Assembly (NCBI GenBank): GCA_009377745.1
Contig: WHTK01000034.1
Coordinates: 1-33,188, forward strand
From: Dehalococcoidia bacterium
GTDB lineage: Bacteria; Chloroflexota; Dehalococcoidia; DSTF01; WHTK01
Reading direction: 5' to 3'
DNA: 33,188 bases
Shown: positions 32,514-33,188 of the stretch, in pieces
Numbering within the stretch: position 1 is the stretch's first letter
Layout of the letters: each line of letters starts with the position of its first letter
Position numbers and translations under genes: made by a program
The notes under the pieces: generated by a model
Told to the model about the DNA's origin: nothing
Database searches by the model: none
The model's input: the letters and a program-made list of their open reading frames with translations, nothing else

Positions 32514-33188
32514 AGCTGAGAGCGATTTTCTCCCTTCTCGCGGCGCTGGTTATCGCCACCGTCCTGACAGGCATCTTCAGCAGCCCCAAGCCGGCAGCAG
32601 CCCACCCCCTCGGCAACTTCACGATCAATGCCCTTGCCCGTCTCGAATTGCTGGCCGGCGGCGAGGTGCGCCTGCGCTACATCGTCGACATGGCCGAGAT
32701 CCCCGCCTTCCAGGAGCTGCGCGCCATCGACCGCGACGGCGACGGCGCGGTCAGCGACGCGGAGGCCGCCTCCTACCTCGACCGCATAGCTCCCGAGCTG
32801 GTGCGCAACCTCGACCTGCACATCGGCAGCGAGCGCGTGACCCTGACATCCTCGGCGCGCGGTCTCAGCTTCCCGGAAGGCCAGGGCGGCCTCGACACGC
32901 TGCGCCTCACCCTCGATCTGACTGGCGCCCTGCCGGAAGGCTGGCAGTCCGGCGCCGCGGCCAACCTGAGCGATGGCAACTACGACGGCCGCATCGGCTG
33001 GCGGCAGATCGTCGTCCTCGGCGGCGAAGGCATCGTCATAACAGAGACCACAGCGCTTACGGCGGATGAGACCGCCGGACTGACGCTGTACCCATCGAGC
33101 CGGCTCCAGAGCCCGCCGGACATGCGCCAAGCGCGTTTCCGGTTGGAGGCCGGCGTCAGCCGCTGCTCCGAGATGAGGCTGACGCCGG
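32510..33188 (+). CDS. Nickel/cobalt-transporter-type protein, N-terminal part (runs off window)
   Basis: ATG 32510 overlaps the TPR stop by 4 bp. A Sec signal peptide (MKLRAIFSLLAALVIATVL, cut near PAAA) is followed by HPLGNFTINALARLEL and YIVDMAEIPAFQEL. This is the extracytoplasmic N-terminal domain found before the transporter helices in a group of HoxN/RcnA/HupE-type nickel or cobalt transporters. DRDGDGAVSDAE (residues 74-85) is a good EF-hand-like calcium loop. The frame is still open at the right edge, so the membrane part is not visible and the transport role is inferred from the N-terminal domain only. Confidence 0.8.
   Translation, partial: MKLRAIFSLLAALVIATVLTGIFSSPKPAAAHPLGNFTINALARLELLAGGEVRLRYIVDMAEIPAFQELRAIDRDGDGAVSDAEAASYLDRIAPELVRNLDLHIGSERVTLTSSARGLSFPEGQGGLDTLRLTLDLTGALPEGWQSGAAANLSDGNYDGRIGWRQIVVLGGEGIVITETTALTADETAGLTLYPSSRLQSPPDMRQARFRLEAGVSRCSEMRLTP

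Noticed and set aside
1..33188. CRISPR arrays, tRNA/rRNA genes, insertion sequences, phage genes
   Set aside because: No regularly spaced repeats, tRNA-like cloverleaf, transposase or integrase motifs were seen.

Overview
This is a high-GC bacterial window in which nearly every gene has a clear Shine-Dalgarno sequence and several probably start at TTG or GTG. The organism is most likely a Chloroflexota bacterium, perhaps Dehalococcoidia-like. That is an inference from the combination of an LLM-class F420-type oxidoreductase, DUF4331 with a PPxTG-type C-terminus, Tat-lipoprotein solute-binding proteins and the codon use. No rRNA, tRNA, CRISPR array, IS element or phage gene was seen.

Layout. 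1-3352: peptidoglycan enzymes, a D,D-carboxypeptidase cut by the window edge and a class A penicillin-binding protein. 3468-5452: a stress-like cluster of CsbD and a two-TM protein (minus strand), then a 50-residue hydrophobic peptide, a zinc ribbon and a two-BON protein (plus strand). 5520-11339: an unknown protein, an EamA transporter, an LLM oxidoreductase, a GAF-PAS-PAS-PAS histidine kinase with no response regulator beside it, and a GNAT-like protein. 11439-14252: a YodB-like HxlR regulator divergent from a zinc-ribbon peptide and YceI, followed by a VOC dioxygenase-like protein and pirin. This looks like an electrophile or quinone response module with operator palindromes in the divergent promoter.

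14309-17891: a promoter, then a roughly 175-nt structured leader with mutually exclusive antiterminator and terminator helices, then two ABC-2 permeases, their ATPase and a methyltransferase. The leader is the most interesting signal in the window; it could be a riboswitch or a leader-peptide attenuator. 17962-22138: a frameshifted TPP-dependent enzyme divergent from a lone molybdopterin subunit of the xanthine dehydrogenase family. 22439-28209: three tandem paralogous Tat-exported family 5 solute-binding lipoproteins, each with its own strong terminator and with no permease or ATPase nearby. 28305-29581: an anti-sigma factor and ECF sigma factor pair (minus strand). 29862-33188: DUF4331 protein, TPR protein (frameshifted) and the start of a nickel/cobalt-transporter-type protein, arranged as one operon running off the window.

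Two genes carry apparent frameshifts (near 18701 and 32290). These may be true lesions or consensus errors. Functions are assigned from motifs read by eye; no database search was run.
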